A stretch of 64,000 nucleotides of DNA from Odontocerum albicorne (GCA_949825065.1 OX463865.1:19887115-19951114), one strand, 5' to 3'; counted from the stretch's first letter, positions 1 to 10,544 are shown. Notes: generated from the letters alone by a model not told the origin. Program-made: numbers and translations.

Positions 1-1197
1 ACGAGACCAGGTAATTTTGTTAGTCCGTACGAAAACGTTATGATGAAAAATAATGTGTTAAGTATCGGTAATGTTCCTTATGCTGGATCTATGCCGAGAT
101 CTCCTAGTGCACATAGTCCGAGAACTAGAATCAAAACAACGTACGCTCACAAAAATGTCATTTCACCTCAACACTTTGTTTTCCCTTCATCGACTATAGC
201 GGAACAAGATTCGAATGAAAGAGACGAAAATTCTCACCGTGAAAGAGTTAACGGAGAAAAGTGCCAAGGTATTGAGAAACAATTAAGTCTTACTGAAGAC
301 ATTCCGATGATAGATGACACAGAATTTGCGAATGAATTAGAAATGAGAATAGCGAGACTTAAACCAGAGAATAGAAAGATTGACGAGGAAGAAGAAAATT
401 TATTAGATCCTGATAACATTTTCGGTGGACAAAGTAGGAATTTCGAAGAGATCAAACGAGATCTTATGGCCGATATACCAGAACTGGATGAAATTCATCG
501 ACATATAGATCGAGATTTGTCCGAGTCTATGTCTCGTAATGATAAAAATAGAAACGACAGTCTCAGTAATGCTTTGAAGAAGATATCAGAAGAAATGATG
601 GATGATGAAGTATTTGAAGAACCAAGTGATAAGCCTTTTTCAGAAGCTATTGAATCTCCTACATTTATGGGTCAAATAGTGAATGAAAAAGATACTCAAC
701 AACCAAATGAAGTATTTGTAATGAATACAATAATTGAGGAAAGACTACACCAGGAAAAGTCTAGCGAGATGATGTCTAGAATCGAAGAAGAATCGCCTGT
801 AGTCCAAATAGTTCAAAGGGTTGTCGAAGAAGTTAAAGTAGAAATGCTTCCACAAAGAGAAGAGTTAACAGCAAAAGACATAGTGAATATTAGTGAAGAA
901 TTCATTACACAAGAAAGAGAAAAGATTGTTAAAGAAAATGCTGTTCTAACAAAGGAACGACAAGATAATGATGAAGAGACAGAAAACAGAGTGAAACAAA
1001 TAGAGGATGATATCAGAATGTTTGTGAGCCAGGCTGAAGACAGGAGTTTCCTCGACGGAGTGGAGGAGCGCGTTGAGGATGCGTCCACTCAATTAGAGAT
1101 CCTGAGATGCAAGAGGAAAGAAGTTCTGACGGAAATACACAAAGTTAAGTGTAAAATGGCTGATATCAGAGCGCAAGAAGATGACATCTTAAGAGAG
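1..1197 (+). CDS. Phldb: PHLDB/LL5-like protein, internal exon (left end cut by window)
   Basis: The frame is open from base 1, so the exon or its coding part starts upstream of the window. It gives 399 codons and ends in GAG at 1197, followed by a GTAAAT donor; reading on hits a stop at 1210. Intron phase is 0. Codons 15-100 are Ser/Pro-rich; about 100-335 are acidic and low complexity with short helical stretches; from about codon 340 a heptad pattern begins (SQAEDRSFLDGVEERVEDAS) and continues into the next exon. PHLDB/LL5 proteins are phosphoinositide-binding cortical scaffolds that anchor microtubule ends and adhesion complexes; their middle is long coiled coil. Family call rests on the joined protein of exons 1-6, mainly exons 2-5. 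The ATG at 40 is internal and is not claimed as the start. The reverse-strand frames here are shadows. Confidence 0.85.
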
Positions 1198-1230
1198 GTA
1201 AATATTTGTTAAGTATAGTTATTTTTCTAT

Positions 1231-1577
1231 TGTTGGTACGTATCATGTGTCGTACATAGTTTGTTGGTACGTATCATGTGTCGTACATAGTTTGTTGGTA
1301 CGTATCATGTATCGTACATAGTTTGTTGGTACGTATCATCTATCGTACATGGTTTGTTGGTACGTATCATGTATCCTACATACTATAGTTTGTTGGTACG
1401 TATCATGTATCATACATAGTTTGTTGGTACGTATCATGTATCGTACATATTTTATTGGTACATATCATGTATCGTACATAGTTTGTTGGTACATATCATG
1501 TATTGTACATAGTTTGTTGGTACGTATCATGTATTGTACATAGTTTGTTGGTACATATCATGTATCATACATAGTTT
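1231..1577. repeat. 31-bp minisatellite, about 11 copies
   Basis: Tandem units of TGTTGGTACGTATCATGTAT plus about 11 further bases, period 31 (unit starts at 1231, 1262, 1293). One unit carries a short CTATA insertion. Each unit holds the near-palindrome TACGTATCATGTATCGTAC. It begins about 30 bp after the exon 1 donor. The open frame across it (MVCWYVSC repeats) is an artefact of the period. Confidence 0.95.
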
Positions 1578-1928
1578 GAATCTTTTTAAAAATAGATTTG
1601 TTATAGTCTTGATTTGTCTAGGAATGCATGAAGCCCTCCCTGATAAAATTTCGAATTAAATTTTACATAAGTACATTTAGCAAAGACATGAACATATTAT
1701 CAGCAGAACATGTCTGGTGTGTCGTGCGCACTGGGCGTATGTTTGTATGGACACAAACGGTGTCCTCAGCAATGAACGAGCAGACTTTCTTCAAGAGCGC
1801 TCTGCCCTTACTTAGGATGCGAACCCATTATAACTGACAGATTAAAAATAAATATTTATATGCTAATTGTAAGGATAGGAAGGTGGTGGCTGTGGCCATT
1901 AGATTAGGTACTTTTCTACTTCTGCAAA
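1578..1928. other. Unassigned intron sequence
   Basis: No repeat partner elsewhere in the window and no coding signal that can be supported. A 69-codon open frame at 1628-1837 has no recognisable features. Confidence 0.4.
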
Positions 1929-2110
1929 TGTTTAGAAGGGTGTGGGCTGAAAAACATCTGATGTCCTCGCGGCCGGACTCACCCTATATTGGTAGGGTGT
2001 ATCTTGGCAGGGGGTATGCTATAAGATGAGCCTAGAATTTGAATAGCTTCTCATTTAAATGTATTTTCTGCTATTTACCTTGAGATATACGTGCAATTTC
2101 GGAATGTATT
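1929..2110 (+). repeat. Dispersed repeat R1, shared with 34695-34880
   Basis: Both copies begin AGGGTGTGGGCTGAAAAACA and share a GGTGTATCTTGGC block and an AGATGAGCC block in the same order. The copy at 34695 runs on into a GTTATCAATAAACC end and an ATTT-rich tail, which suggests the 3' part of a non-LTR retroelement. No protein could be read. Confidence 0.7.
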
Positions 2111-2122
2111 TATATGAGTATA

Positions 2123-3137
2123 TTGGGTGTTAACATAAGTTGTGTCCGTTTTATATTAGGTGTTAACATAAGTTGTGTCCGTTTTATATTAGGTGTTAAC
2201 ATACTCGTACAATAAGTTGTGTCTGTTTTGTTCCAAATTTGAAAATGAGCACCAAAAGTAAAACAAAATGGTAAAGGTTATACGTCATTCGAAAGAAAAT
2301 TTTCTGCTCTACAAGATATTGTGTTTGCTTTTACGTTACATATATTCTTTTATTTGATTACAAGCCTCCAAAAATGGAATGTCAAGTAGACGAAAGTGAG
2401 CATTTTCGACACCTCCTTCTGTTCGCGTTCAATCGAGGGAATAAAGCTGTCAAAGCTGCTCGCGATATTTGCAAAGTGTACGGTGAAAATGCTATGAGTA
2501 AAAGGACAGCTCGTCGATGGTTTTTGCGTTTCAAAGACGGTAATTTCGACCTGAAAGACATGGAGCATTCCGGACGACCAGTGGACTTGGATGAGGACCG
2601 CTTAAACCATATTATTCATGAAAATCCCCTTCAAACATTTTTTATCACCATTTTTAAACCATTTTTCATCACCAGTAATGATGCGGTAAAGGAACCTTTG
2701 CTTGTGGCCATGCGTAGCTCGATGACGCGCGAGCAAACCAGCAGAAATTGTCCAACGTTGATTTTTGTTGTTTTCACTCAAAACATGTGGAACCCAAGCG
2801 CCGAACTTCTGGACTTTTCCCATTAATTTAAGATGGCGGTATACAGTCATGTGACTAAAATTCATCTGCTCGGCCAATTCTACGGGGGTTTGAAGGGGAT
2901 CTTCATGAATAATATGGTTTGAGCGGTCCTCATCGAAGTCCACAGGAGGTGTCGAAAATGCTCACATTAGTCTACTTGACATTTCATTTTGAAGGCTTGT
3001 AATCAAATAAAATAATATATGTAACGTAAAAGCAAAAATAAAATTTCGAATGACGTATAATCTTTACCATTTTGTTTTACTTTTGGTGCTCATTTTTAAA
3101 TTGGAAAAAAATGGACACAACTTATGTTAACACCCAA
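2123..3137. mobile_element. Snapback mariner-like element 1
   Basis: Flanked by TA (2121-2122, 3138-3139) with matching ends TTGGGTGTTAACATAAG and its reverse complement. The terminal motif is repeated three times at the left end (2125-2220). The left arm (2374-2638, plus) encodes a mariner N-terminus starting MECQVDESEHF with the helix-turn-helix (AMSKRTARRWFLRFKDGNFD). The right arm is inverted: from about 2984 on the minus strand it restarts MECQVD, skips part of the N-terminus, and continues through EQMNFSHMTVYRHLKLMGKV to the first catalytic aspartate in IITGDEKWF. The C-terminal half, with the other two catalytic aspartates, is absent. The element is therefore two 5' halves head to head, not a simple deletion. 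The 450-nt plus-strand frame at 2374-2826 crosses the junction and is a fusion artefact. Confidence 0.8.
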
Positions 3138-3184
3138 TATAATATGTACATACTGTGTTGCTATCAATTGACCTATGTTTATTA

Positions 3185-3320
3185 TTATTACTTAATAAGA
3201 AAACTGCAGAAAACTTACCAAGGGAAGACGAACTACAAAGACACCTTTTTAGGTCTTCCGATATGTGTAACACATTGGGCTTTAGGTGTAGCGTAGTGTA
3301 TGTGTGTAGTGTTGATATAT
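3185..3320 (-). repeat. Dispersed repeat, inverted copy at 12975-13120
   Basis: Shares AAGAAAACTGCAGAAAACTT and a GGTCTTCCGATATGTG block with the reverse complement of 12975-13120. Both copies lie next to fragments of the same LINE 3' end, so this is probably its 3' UTR. Confidence 0.55.
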
Positions 3321-3668
3321 CATTATAAAAGTTCTTCCAAAAAGGGTTGTCTTCGAGTGCTTCCTAATGCTGCACACGCCACCCATATCTCGTAAAACGA
3401 AGAGGTAGGCCATTTCATGCCGCAGGACCAGCATTGGATCGCCTATTGGATTGATTTGGAATGGTAATTTTTAAAGATGAGAATGAAATTGACCTCAAAG
3501 TTCTAATCCTCTCCGAAGGAACATCCCTTAGACACAGATTTGAAAGATACAATGGAGACATCCCATTAAGGGACTTGAATACAAAGGACAAAGTTCTGAT
3601 GAATCCTAGAAACACTCATAGATTGGGTACATTTCTCGACTATAAAAATGCTCAAAATCACACAAGGT
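3320..3668 (-). mobile_element. LINE 3'-end fragment, CR1-like, family L-A
   Basis: Minus-strand translation contains FKSLNGMSPLYLSNLCLRDV, a C-terminal motif of non-LTR reverse transcriptase ORFs; 41345-41730 carries the same motif in a better copy. Only the last 100 or so residues are present and the frame is broken. The subfamily call is tentative. Confidence 0.7.
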
Positions 3669-3754
3669 GACGTATAGACTCCTTGAGCTTGTAATTTGAA
3701 CTGGTAAAAAAAAAATGACAGCTTAAGTCCTTTGAAGATTAACCAATAACCAGT

Positions 3755-4375
3755 GTGACTCCTTTTTTAAGTATCTTGGGTCACTCATCCATAGCGATGG
3801 AGGAAGTGCAGCAGATGTAACACATAGAATTAGTGTGGGATGGATGAAGTTTAGATCAATGACGGGAGTTCTATGTGATCCGAAAATACCTGTAAAGTTA
3901 AAAGGAAAAGTATACCAAACGATTGTCAGACCCGCACTCCTCTATGGCTCCGAATGCTGGACGATGTATAACTCTTACTCCAGGAACTGCTGAAATGCGC
4001 ATTCTAAGATGATCAGCTGGTGTGTCCCTAAGAGACAAAATAAAAAGTTCACGCATTCGTGGAAGCTTAGGTGTTACAGACATCAACAGTAAGATGGAGA
4101 AGAGGCGATTGAGATGGTGTAGGCACGTTGGACGCAGAGCACCCTATCACATTGTGAACCGGGCAATCTCCATGAATCTTCTTCGAATAACAACCAGAGG
4201 AAGACCAAAGAATTCGTGGGTGGTGCAAAGAGATAACCTGGGGGACCATGTCCGGGACAGAAGAGCATACAACCTGAAGACGAGGAGAGCTGACCCCAAC
4301 AGTCTTCGCAGAAAGTGTGTTGGGATGGAGACAGGGAGAAGAAAAAGATTAACCAATGATAATGATAGTTGACAC
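3755..4375 (+). mobile_element. LINE ORF2 C-terminal fragment, family L-B
   Basis: Three broken plus-strand frames give a non-LTR reverse transcriptase C-terminus: LKGKVYQTIVRPALLYGSEC, then SLRDKIKSSRIRGSLGVTDI, then RRLRWCRHVGRRAPYHIVN. The same order is at 31370-31885 (minus) in a cleaner copy. These segments follow the catalytic palm and thumb in RTE/jockey-type elements. The catalytic domain itself is absent. Frame changes near 3985 show it is a dead copy. Confidence 0.8.
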
Positions 4376-4935
4376 GATTCATAATCAATAAATGAAATGG
4401 GTCAATGGACAGATATGGGTGTCGAACGGATCTAAGAAATTGTATTACGAAAGTGCATTAACACGGTGGTTCGTACACACTTGGAGACTTGACCTAGCTT
4501 AGCATGCTTCGTAGAGGATACATAGTTAAATCGTGTACAGTAGCAGACCATTTAAGGCTCTAAATACCATAAGACAGACTACTTGATCTTCACATTATAA
4601 GGACACTCCAACCAGTGAAGCTAGTGATGTTATCCGGATATTTTTTTAATTCTATTTACGACTTAAAATTGTTTTAATGGAAAGTCAAAGCCAAAAAGTG
4701 CAATGACGAAGTAGAATTAGAACGCTTACCCGATAGACTGATAAAGTCAGGAACACAACAGAATTCTCTGTACTGACAGCACTTCGAGAGGTCCAAAGTA
4801 GAGAAAGGTGGAAAAACGTCCTGGGCAGAGTTGGGTTGATGCACCGAGGAGTTCAGAACCCCCAGTTATGAGGAATCAACTATGCAGAAAAAGAGTTTTC
4901 AGTGTGAGGTTTCCAATAAAATTCACTTAATCAAA
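4376..4935. other. Unassigned intron sequence
   Basis: Nothing recognised. Lies between two LINE fragments and may be degraded LINE, but no motif supports this. Confidence 0.35.
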
Positions 4936-4939
4936 CATC

Positions 4940-5715
4940 AGGTACGCAGATAATACAGTTGTTCTGGCAGACAGTATTGACGACCTTCAAACACTTATAG
5001 ATAGAATTAATGAAGCCGGTGCGATGCTGGGGCTGAACGTGAACGTGAGTAAAACTAAGTTCATGGTGTTTGGCAGGCAGGATCACGCAGGAGCACGTCT
5101 TACATTGAACCGTGCTGATATAGAGAGAGTGAAAAAATTGAAATACCCCGGAAGTATCCTAGTAAAAAACCTCCACCCAGAAACCGAAGTCAAGTGTGGA
5201 ATTGAATCATCTCGTGCGGCTTTTAATAAAATAAGAAGCGTATTCAGGGATGATAATCTAAACTTGAAACTTTGACAACGTTTAGTTAAATGCTACGTTT
5301 GGTCAGTGTTATTGAATGGAGTAGAATCATGAACCCAAAGTTGGTAGTATAAACCGACTGGAAGCATTCGAAATGTGGATGCAGTGGAGAATGCTACGGA
5401 TACCATGGACGGATATGGTCAGCAACACGAGGGTTCTTCAAAGAGCCAAAGTTGATAGAAAGTTGCTGACTAATATTAAAATCCGAAAGGTGTCCTATTT
5501 GGGTCATGTACTTAGAGGAGAAAAATACAAATTACTGCACCTGATCATCCAAGGTAAAATAGTGGGTCGAAGAGGTTTTGGCAGGAGCCAAATCTCCTGG
5601 CTCCGCAATATACGGGATTGGACTGGTATAAGAAGCATTGGGGATCTTTTTCGGGCTGCCGGGGACAGAGATGCCTACTCTCAGGTGATAGTCAACGTTG
5701 GGGGGACCTGACATG
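4940..5715 (+). mobile_element. LINE ORF2 fragment, family L-C
   Basis: Reads YADNTVVLADSIDDLQTLID, where YADN is a variant of the reverse transcriptase YADD box (the second catalytic Asp is Asn), then GLNVNVSKTKFMVFG, then after a frame break MLRIPWTDMVSNTRVLQRAK and LHLIIQGKIVGRRGFGRSQI. Order matches the palm, thumb and C-terminus of a non-LTR reverse transcriptase. Stops and frame changes at 5275-5370 make it a pseudogene. Shorter 3' copies lie at 49218-49440 (minus) and 52290-52455 (plus). Confidence 0.8.
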
Positions 5716-5874
5716 ACATTAGGAATAAGAAGAAGTTATATCAAAGCACTGCATTGCACTACAGTTGGTAATTTTTATTTAATGTGTTCCAAAAGGTGAA
5801 TCACGGTGATAAGAACATCACAGTAGTCAAATTGTAAGTGGTTTTTGAATCATGATAAATTTATTTGCAAACAG

Positions 5875-6074
5875 TTGGAGATGGAAAAAGCTCTGCTGCA
5901 AGGAGAGTACGACTCGGAACTAGCCATCCTGAAGCTGGAACAGGGGCGACTGGTATTCCTGCAGGAGAAGGTACGCAGCGCAGAGGCGGAGGCTCACCAC
6001 CGCAGGGAGACACAGGAACAACGACAGGCGGCTCATCGAGAGAAGGTGGACTTTGCTGCGCATACTGTTCACAG
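5875..6074 (+). CDS. Phldb: PHLDB/LL5-like protein, coiled-coil exon 2
   Basis: Exon of 200 nt bounded by an AG acceptor (TTTGCAAACAG) and a GT donor (CACAG|GTTGGT). It starts in phase 0 and ends in phase 2, matching both neighbours. It encodes LEMEKALLQGEYDSELAILK followed by a basic/acidic coil ending AAHREKVDFAAHTVH. The pattern of a 'ME(R/K)ALLQGE' motif followed by a leucine-rich coil is characteristic of the central coiled coil of PHLDB/LL5 proteins. GC content is clearly above that of the flanking introns. The upstream in-frame sequence 5845-5874 (MNHDKFICKQ) is intron and is not included. The joined reading across intron 1 is ...DILRE|LEMEKALL, an uninterrupted heptad series. Confidence 0.88.
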
Positions 6075-6114
6075 GTTGGTTCGCACACTTTGAAAAACAG
6101 CTTATGTTTTTAGG

Positions 6115-7300
6115 AATAACTTGATAGTTTTAAGGCATCGGCACAAATATAACTTTGTGCAAGGTGCAGCAGAAATAACTCCCAGATTTGTCACCACCGC
6201 TGTTCAGGCGCTAGTAGTGCAAGATGTGGCATAGTTGTATCCTTGAGTAACAAATACCTTACCATTTTAGTCACCATCAGGGGTAAGTATTGTGTGTTTG
6301 AGATTGAAACTGATTTTAAAAATCTTATCATCATAACGCAGATTATTTTGTACGTAGCGGCTTGATCAAAACGCTACAGTTCGTGACAGAACGATTAGAT
6401 TGTTATGTAGAATTTTACATGCAGACCTTCAGTTACATCTGTACAAAATTATGCTTATAATGGAAGTTAATGAACTGGGTCAACCGCGGTGCATCTTGTC
6501 AGACTGGAAGTCCTACAATTACGTTACTAAATTGGAACTCTACCACCAGAATGACCGTGAGAGTATCAGTAATATAGAACTTCAGGGTAATTATTCAGAC
6601 TTGTGTAGAAAATTAAAATAAGCATTTAGCGAATGTCCTTGAAGGACGCGCTGATGATTTTGATTGTTTGGTATTTAAATAAAATACGTCGATTATCAAT
6701 GCGGAAAGAGAGAGTGAATGAATCAATGAATAATAAATAGTGATTAATGATCTTTATTTATCGGTAAGTAGGTATTTATACATTTCAGAACGGGCGCGGG
6801 AGTGCGCCCGCAATATATTTTTATCTCGCTTCTGTGCGTGCAGAGATGGTCGGTTGAAATATTGCAGACATCGCAATTAGTGTTGTGGGTAGACGATTTG
6901 TTTGCGAAAACGGCGAGACAGCGTGATGCGTTCTCTTTCTACTGTGGAATGCATCGTAAATAGTATTTGCGTGTAAACAATTTCAATGTTTTGGTATGCG
7001 ACCTTTGGACATATCCAAAGGTTGTTTCGTCGGTCGTTGACCGTATATGTTGACAATATTTCAGCGACGACAGTAGTTCCTACAAGCACTTGAATCAAAC
7101 AATGTTAAACAAGGAAAAAAAAATATGCTTTTTTCTTGCAGATTGTAAAATAAATTTTTTTAAAAAACATAATTCCCACATTTACACTATATTCATTTCA
7201 CATTCCTATATTCATTCCACATTCCCAAACCATCTCAAAGTGCTCTTTTTCATCTCTTTCAACACATCATCCTTAAGTTCACATTCATCGCTATATTTGA
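6115..7300. other. Unassigned intron sequence
   Basis: No family was recognised in 6115-7100. At 7180-7300 the minus strand weakly resembles the C-terminal LINE fragments of family L-D (see 14545 and 48935). A 73-codon open frame at 6400-6621 has no supporting feature. Confidence 0.35.
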
Positions 7301-7301
7301 G

Positions 7302-7840
7302 AAAATGTAGCATGGTCCATGTGACAGTTCACAAATTTGCCCCAATTCAACCTTGTAACGACGTTCAGTAATTTTAATTATTTTATCAACTTTAATATAA
7401 GCTTTGATTCTAATGAATAGCAAGTTATTTAGGTAAATACATTACATAAAACTAACAATACTGACAAATTAATACATCTTGTTACAAATTAGCAAAAATG
7501 TGGCAGTTTGTTAAAATCAAATAATATTTGGTGACGTTTGTCAAAAGTCACTACGTTAGTCTGCATTGGCTATGGATGGGGTGTACGATAATTGAATTTT
7601 AGATTTTTTTATACATAAAATTAAATGTTCGTAATTAGTATTAATTCACAGTGGATCTTGGCCTATTTAAAGATAAATACAAATCATACAATACATTAGA
7701 AAGTCAGTATAATGAAAATTAGGAATTAAAACGTCAGTTTAGAGAAAAACAAAAACAATTCGATTTGTAAAAAAAAACGATTTTACCCCATCCCTTTGAG
7801 ACATGACATTTCAAATGTCACAGGGACCATCCTACATTTT
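7302..7840 (+). mobile_element. MITE family M1, copy 1 (both ends)
   Basis: About 540 bp with terminal inverted repeats AAAATGTAGCATGGTCC..GTGACA and, at the far end, TGTCACAGGGACCATCCTAC. Internal sequence (for example GTGACGTTTGTCAAAAGTCA) is shared with 18746-19198, 23286-23812 and 37339-37898. No coding capacity and no clear target duplication. The superfamily is not assigned. Confidence 0.8.
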
Positions 7841-8223
7841 ATCATTAGTATAATCACTTTATTTTTAATTTAACCATACATTGTCAACCCATTTATTCTT
7901 CTCGTTGCACGCATTTCCAAATCATTAAATCCTTCCAGATTTTTCCACATCTACATTTCACTCTCGTTTATCAAAGTTGGTACAAAAATACTGTTTTGGA
8001 CTTAGAAGATTTTGATACTGTGCAGTTCAAGCATTAATGCTCCATTGTTTTTGTTTCCTATTGCTACATGCCATTTGATATCTTTTGTAACTCCTCCATC
8101 ATCTCAGAAAAAAATTACATAAATTCTCAATTTCCTCTGATCTTTCCTTGTTCACCTATATAATAACAATTCTTCCGTTATCTACGAAAATTGATAAACG
8201 AAAAAAATATTTTTGCATTGCAG
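7841..8223. other. Intron remainder before exon 3
   Basis: T-rich. The minus strand at 7880-8150 weakly resembles LINE C-terminal fragments. The last 20 bases are the polypyrimidine tract and acceptor for exon 3. Confidence 0.35.
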
Positions 8224-8352
8224 ATTGGAGAAAGAGTTTGCCAAGCACGAAGCCACTTTAGAAGAGCTGAGGAATGCCCAGGAGACGCTCGAGACAGAGA
8301 GGAAGGCCTTCGAAGACATGGAGTTCCAAGACCTTGAAGAAGAAGCTGATTG
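8224..8352 (+). CDS. Phldb: PHLDB/LL5-like protein, coiled-coil exon 3
   Basis: Exon of 129 nt. The acceptor is TTTTGCATTGCAG at 8223; the first base completes the split Arg codon of exon 2. The donor is GATTG|GTCAGT at 8353, leaving phase 2. It encodes LEKEFAKHEATLEELRNAQE, then AFEDMEFQDLEEEADW. The '(F)(E/D)D(L/M)EFQ.LE.E' block is the best family signature in the gene and is what fixes the PHLDB assignment. No frame here is long enough to be noticed by ORF length alone; it was found from splice phase and motif. Pre-acceptor sequence is T-rich as expected. Confidence 0.87.
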
Positions 8353-8469
8353 GTCAGTCTCTATTACATTACTTGTGTGATAATAGGAAATTTATCGTGA
8401 CCGCGGAAATTGAACCTGTGGTAGATGATGCCTACGCTTATATGGCATCACTGTGTAGAAACTGTTTCT

Positions 8470-8620
8470 ACAGCACCGTACAAAGACTGTAGAATAGGTG
8501 GATGACTGCTGTTCAATGCTCGGAGATTATGGCTCACTTGATGCTTTCCGGTGAAAAGTCGCAGGGTGAAGAGATTCTTCTTTAGCAGGTAGAAGTTGGT
8601 CGTAAGTAAAAGACAGTAGA
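8470..8620 (+). repeat. Dispersed repeat R2, shared with 28620-28750
   Basis: Both copies contain ACAAAGACTGTAGAATAGGT, then a TTCAAT/CTCAAT block, and end in GCAGGTAGAA. Likely the 3' part of a retroelement; no protein seen. Confidence 0.6.
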
Positions 8621-8829
8621 CTGGAGTGAACTGAGAATGTATTTTTTTTACTTTTGCGCTCCTTATGTGCGGCCAATTGCTAATAGTAAGCGCCTGTTTT
8701 CGCCCGTGCATGCCGTCATGACTTGTGAGATATCACAATTCTCACACGTTTTTGCTTGCATGGGCCGGCCAACTTTTGATACTAGCTCGCGCGACAGCCA
8801 CGCATAAGGAACATTTCATTACGGTCGTG

Positions 8830-8894
8830 ACACAGCACGTACATCAAACAAACATAAAAAATTATACATACAAAACATCAAACAAGAATTTATA
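8830..8894 (+). repeat. Dispersed repeat fragment, shared with 36415-36480
   Basis: AACAAACATAAAAAATTATA and ACAAGAATTTATAC are common to both places. The mariner at 8895 is inserted at its end. Confidence 0.5.
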
Positions 8895-10007
8895 CTAGGC
8901 GTATCCAGAAAGTAAGTGTACTGAGGCTCTCACAACCGGATGGATTTTATTTTCGACATGTTGGCTACACTTCCGCTCCGTAACGAGACCGGTTCGAGGT
9001 CAGTACGTTGAGAAGTGTCACCGCGACAACACGTTTCGTGAAAAATGTCAACCCAATCTCCCGCCAAGTGCGAAATTTTGTAAAAAGGCAAGAGTTTTTG
9101 AAGCGCTGCAAACTCCATGGAGACGAATTTCTCCGCTCCATCGTTACTGGAAATGAAACTTGGGTTGCACACTACACGCCTGAAACCAAAAGGCAATCTC
9201 AACAGTGGTGTCACACCTCTTCACCCTCCGCCAAAAAGTTCAAAACCACAATTTCAGCCAAGAAAATCATGGCATCCGTGTTTTGGGACTGTCAAGGCAT
9301 AATTTAAATTGAATATATGCCTCAAGGGGAGACCATCAACTCTGCAAGATACTGTGAGACCCTAAAAAAATTACGGAGGGCGATTCAGAACAAGAGGAGA
9401 GGCATGCTGACAAAGGGAGTCTGCCTGCTGCATGACAATGCCAGACCACACACGGCTAACGCCACGAAGGAACTGCTTGCCTCGTTTAAATGGGATGTCC
9501 TGAACCATCCCGCGCATTCCCCTGACCTAGCACCTTCAGATTACTATCTCTTTACCTCCCTGAAGCTGTACATGGGTGGAAAAAGGTTTTCAACCGACGA
9601 GGAGCTAAAGGAGGAGGTGGAGAAGTGGACGGAGGGGTTGGCGGGAAACTACTTGTTGGGTGAAGAGGTGTGACGCCACTGTTGAGACTGCCTTTTGGTT
9701 TCAGGCGTGTAGTGTGCAACCCAAGTTTCATCTCCAGTAACGATGGAGCGGAGAAATTCATCTCCATGGAGTTTGCAGCACCTCAAAAGCTCTTGCCTTT
9801 TTACAAAATTTCGCACTTGGCGGGAGATTGGTTTGACATTTTTCACGAAACGTGTTGTCGCGGTGACACTTCTCAACGTACTGACCTCGAACCGGTCTCA
9901 TTGCGAAGGGGAAGGGTCAGACTACACGGAAGTGTAGCCAACATGTCGAAAATAAAATCCATCCGGTCGTGAGAGCCTCAGTACACTTACTTTCTGGATA
10001 CGCCTCG
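8895..10007. mobile_element. Snapback mariner-like element 2
   Basis: Flanked by TA at 8893-8894 and 10008-10009. Ends are GGCGTATCCAGAAAGTAAGT and its inverse. The left 340 bp (to about 9230) reappear inverted at 9662-10007, including the coding stretch with FVKNVNPISRQVRNFVKRQE. Only the central 430 bp are single copy. Whole-element foldback could form a hairpin with 340-bp arms. Both arms end in the coding region just after the first catalytic motif, which is TGNETW (Asp to Asn) on the left and TGDETW on the right. Confidence 0.85.
9008..9673 (+). pseudogene. mariner transposase, C-terminal two thirds, inside snapback element
   Basis: Reads from VRNFVKRQEFLKRC through IVTGNETWVAHYTPETKRQS, MASVFWDCQGII, an in-frame stop near 9305, MPQGETINSARYCETL, LLHDNARPHTA and HSPDLAPSDYYLF. 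These are the three regions holding the DDE/D triad of mariner transposases; the first Asp is replaced by Asn, and the other two are present with 34-residue-type spacing (D34D). The N-terminal DNA-binding domain is missing. The protein runs off into the inverted arm at about 9660, where the frame turns to nonsense. It cannot encode an active enzyme. Confidence 0.85.
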
Positions 10008-10008
10008 T

Positions 10009-10164
10009 ATGTAACGTAAAAGCAAACACAATATCTTGTAGAGTAGAAAATTTTCTTTCGAATGACGTATAACCTTTACCATTTTGTTTTACTTTTGGTG
10101 CTCATTTTTAATTTGAAAAAAATGGTGCTCATTTTTAATTTGAAAACTTATGTTAACACCTAAT
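10009..10164 (-). mobile_element. End fragment of the snapback-1 mariner family
   Basis: Contains TGTAACGTAAAAGCAAACAC, the block TTGTTTTACTTTTGGTGCTC and the terminus CTTATGTTAACACC, the same order as the right end of 2123-3137. It abuts snapback element 2 with no gap. A TTTTTAATTTGAAAA segment is duplicated internally. Confidence 0.75.
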
Positions 10165-10544
10165 ATATCTATGATTGGAATCAAAACAATATGTTTAAGA
10201 ATCAAATTGTTCGAGATGAGAGATGTTCGAGAACCGAGGTTCCACTATAAATAAAAAAAAAAAAACAACTGAGCCACCAAGTTCATCAGTTGATATGTTC
10301 ATAAGAGATACAGTGGAACCTCAATTTTCGAATTTAATCCGTTTTAGAAGGCTGTTCGAAAACCGATGAAATTTTTCCCAGATCTTCGTAAATACACAGC
10401 TCGGTAACACAATAAATATATTAAATAAATGAAAATTTTACTGTACCTTACCTGTACTGAGGAGAGCTGATGGCGTAAGTGGAAGGCGGTGAAGAGGAGA
10501 GATGTTATTGTTTTGAAAGGGAGTCACCGTGCATAAAAATGTTA

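Noticed and set aside
1349..1543. ORF MVCWYVSCIL...
   Set aside because: Translation of the 31-bp minisatellite.
2374..2826. 150-codon ORF as a single protein
   Set aside because: The first 88 codons are mariner; the rest reads the inverted arm antisense. It is a fusion across the snapback junction.
4940..5715. Telomeric or site-specific (R1/R2-type) retroelement
   Set aside because: No rDNA or TTAGG-type telomere repeats anywhere in the window; the motifs only support a generic non-LTR element.
5861..6113. ORFs in the other two frames across exon 2 (Pro/Gly-rich)
   Set aside because: Shadow frames of the GC-rich coiled-coil exon.
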